From Agathobacter rectalis ATCC 33656 (GTDB lineage Bacteria; Bacillota; Clostridia; Lachnospirales; Lachnospiraceae): a stretch of 64,000 bases of DNA. Made by a program: the position numbers and the translations under genes. Below the pieces are notes generated by a model. The model ran no database searches. It was given only the letters and a program-made list of their open reading frames with translations, and had not been told where the DNA came from. Each line of letters opens with the position of its first letter. The stretch's first letter is position 1. Where the stretch lies: positions 77,001-141,000 of the forward strand of contig NC_012781.1 of NCBI RefSeq assembly GCF_000020605.1, in the 5' to 3' direction. Positions 62,315 through 64,000 of this stretch are shown here, piece after piece.

Positions 62315-64000
62315 ATGAGCAGGAAAAAGATAAAAAATCCTCTGATAAAGCGTATACCAAAGGAAATTATCGGTGACTGGAAGAAATATCTTGTTGTATT
62401 TCTTTTCCTCGTGTTGACAATTGGCTTTGTATCCGGAATGTATGTGGCAAACGACAGTATGCTCACCTCTGCGGATGAGGGGGTAAGTAAATACAAGCAG
62501 GAGGATGGACATTTTGAGCTTAAGGATAAGGCTGACAGCGAGCTTGTTACGGCTATCGAGTCAGGCGAGGTAAAAACAGCTCCAGACGAAAAAGACAGCG
62601 ATAGCAGCAAAACTCCTGTCAAGCTTTACGAGAATTTCTATCGCAATGAGACTGAGGACTACGACGCAGACGGCAAAAAGGACGGAACCATCCGTGTATA
62701 CACAAAGACCGGGAATATCAACCTTGCATGTCTCATCGAGGGCTCATTTCCACAAAATGAGAACGAAATCGCTGTGGACAGAATGCATGCAGACAACGTG
62801 GGCATGAAGGTCGGTGACACAATAAAGGTCAGCGGAAAAGAATTCAAGGTATCGGGCCTTATCGCATATGTCAATTACTCCACACTGCATGAAAAGAAGA
62901 CCGATATGATGTTTGATGCGATAAAGTTTGATGTGGCAATGGTGACAAAGGAGGGCTTTGAGCGCCTGCACAAGAGCATTCACTATACATATGCATGGAA
63001 ATACGAGGATGAGCCGGCTGACGACATAGAGCAGAAGGAAAAATCAGATGACTTTCTGGAGGCGATGGTGTCACAGGTTATGGCAGCAGGCAATGAAGTG
63101 GAGGACTACACACCGCGCTACTCAAATCCGGCAATAAATTTTGCCACGGACGATATGGGCTCAGACAAGGCCATGGGAGGAGTGCTTTTAGACATTCTTA
63201 TTGTGATAATCGCATTCATTTTTGCAGTGACCATAAGCAATACGATAGCAAATGAATCATCAGCGATAGGCACGCTTCGTGCGTCGGGCTACACAAAGGG
63301 CGAGCTTATTAGGCATTACCTTTCAATGCCTGTCATTGTAACATTTCTGGCAGCAGTAGTAGGAAATATACTGGGCTATACGGTGTTCAAGGATGTGGTT
63401 GTGGGCATGTATTACAACAGCTACAGCCTGCCGACATACCACACAATCTGGAATCCGGGCGCATTCATAAAAACAACGCTTGCTCCGGTGATTATAATGC
63501 TGGTTGTAAATCTTATCGTGATAATCCGCATGATGCAGCACACACCGCTTCAGTTTCTGCGTCATGACCTTAAGAAAACAAAGCGTAAAAAAGCAATGCG
63601 GCTTCCGCACTGGAGCTTCATGAGCCGTTTCAGACTGCGAATCATGTTCCAGAATGTGGCAAACTATCTGATACTTTTTGTGGGAATATTTTTCATCATG
63701 GTAATGCTCGCGATGGCAGTCGGCATGCCGGATACACTTGATTATTACAAGAAAAATACCGACAGTATGATGTTTGCAAAATACCAGTACGTACTCAAAT
63801 CCTATGTCGATGCAGACGGAAACGTGCTTGAAACCGATAACAGTGATGCAGAGAAATTTGACATGACATCGCTCTTAAGGAGGACAGATGAGTTTGACGA
63901 GGAGGTGTCTGTCTACGGAGTGGAAACAGACAGTGCATACGTAAAGCTTAAGGACATGGATTCGCTTAAGGATAATGAGGTGTACATATCAGACTCATTT
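62315..64000 (+). CDS. FtsX/MacB-type ABC permease, partial
   Basis: The frame opens at an ATG after AAGGAGG and stays open to the window edge (562 codons). The product has an N-terminal membrane helix (KKYLVVFLFLVLTIGFVSGM), then a large extracytoplasmic domain of about 230 residues rich in Asp, Lys and Glu. Next come a three-helix FtsX core (GVLLDILIVIIAFIFAVTIS, SSAIGTLRASGYTKGELIRH, LAPVIIMLVVNLIVIIRMMQ) and a further membrane segment (YLILFVGIFFIMVMLAMAVG) that starts a second half. This is the layout of long eight- to ten-helix permeases with two FtsX units. It is partner of the ATPase at 61584. The right end is missing. Confidence 0.9.
   Translation, partial: MSRKKIKNPLIKRIPKEIIGDWKKYLVVFLFLVLTIGFVSGMYVANDSMLTSADEGVSKYKQEDGHFELKDKADSELVTAIESGEVKTAPDEKDSDSSKTPVKLYENFYRNETEDYDADGKKDGTIRVYTKTGNINLACLIEGSFPQNENEIAVDRMHADNVGMKVGDTIKVSGKEFKVSGLIAYVNYSTLHEKKTDMMFDAIKFDVAMVTKEGFERLHKSIHYTYAWKYEDEPADDIEQKEKSDDFLEAMVSQVMAAGNEVEDYTPRYSNPAINFATDDMGSDKAMGGVLLDILIVIIAFIFAVTISNTIANESSAIGTLRASGYTKGELIRHYLSMPVIVTFLAAVVGNILGYTVFKDVVVGMYYNSYSLPTYHTIWNPGAFIKTTLAPVIIMLVVNLIVIIRMMQHTPLQFLRHDLKKTKRKKAMRLPHWSFMSRFRLRIMFQNVANYLILFVGIFFIMVMLAMAVGMPDTLDYYKKNTDSMMFAKYQYVLKSYVDADGNVLETDNSDAEKFDMTSLLRRTDEFDEEVSVYGVETDSAYVKLKDMDSLKDNEVYISDSF

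Overview
The window looks like a chromosome segment of a motile, Gram-positive Lachnospiraceae gut anaerobe close to Agathobacter (Eubacterium) rectalis or Roseburia. This is inferred from gene content: a flgM-flgN-flgK-flgL-fliW-csrA block, a THF riboswitch in front of folT, minCDE, an F-type ATP synthase whose c subunit carries a sodium-type ion-binding signature, and a lacto-N-biose / galacto-N-biose phosphorylase locus. No rRNA, tRNA or CRISPR array was seen.

Region 1 (1-12,030) is accessory. It opens with an IS110-family transposase running off the left edge, whose upstream non-coding end folds like a bridge RNA. An excisionase-like gene, a ribbon-helix-helix regulator and a complete tyrosine integrase follow, and these abut a 3' fragment of metG. 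Next come a MerR regulator with its own 19-bp-spacer promoter, two unknown proteins, and a lantibiotic-immunity type ABC transporter (LanFEG) with its two-component system but no lantibiotic genes. A broken AlbA/RecG-like gene closes the region.

Region 2 (12,180-43,733) is mostly core. It holds minCDE, riboswitch-controlled folT, and a catabolic-looking set (class III aminotransferase, cytidylate-kinase-like protein, APC permease, Fe-alcohol dehydrogenase, XRE-cupin regulator). A self-contained AAA-ATPase/PD-(D/E)XK gene, an ABC exporter and a HAD protein follow. The late flagellar block starts from a sigma-28 promoter and contains two tandem flgK genes. Then come a MerR-like protein, a ferredoxin too short for usual ORF cut-offs, a Sua5/TsaC enzyme fused to a phosphatase-like domain that lacks its nucleophile, upp, dCMP deaminase, and the complete atpZ-I-B-E-F-H-A-G-D-C operon.

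Region 3 (43,734-58,270) is an insertion and duplication zone between atpC and a coiled-coil membrane gene (called gene X here). Scars show a tandem duplication. A second, internally deleted atpC (46,956-47,240) is joined to a second 5' end of gene X (46,801-46,955), and a 66-67 bp leader occurs at both 45,100 and 58,201. The first unit carries an AAA-ATPase/nuclease gene. The second carries the LNB/GNB operon (AraC regulator, binding protein, two permeases, small membrane protein, GH112 phosphorylase, and a nucleotidyltransferase-kinase fusion). It also carries a decayed integrative element that ends in a fragment of the niacin repressor gene niaR.

Region 4 (58,289-64,000) returns to ordinary genes: gene X, asparagine synthetase, and an ABC ATPase with an FtsX-type permease cut by the right edge. 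Functionally, the LNB operon imports host-glycan disaccharides, splits them with phosphate and activates the HexNAc. The ATP synthase, aminotransferase/dehydrogenase set and ferredoxin serve energy metabolism, and the flagellar block completes the hook-filament junction and controls flagellin through FliW-CsrA.
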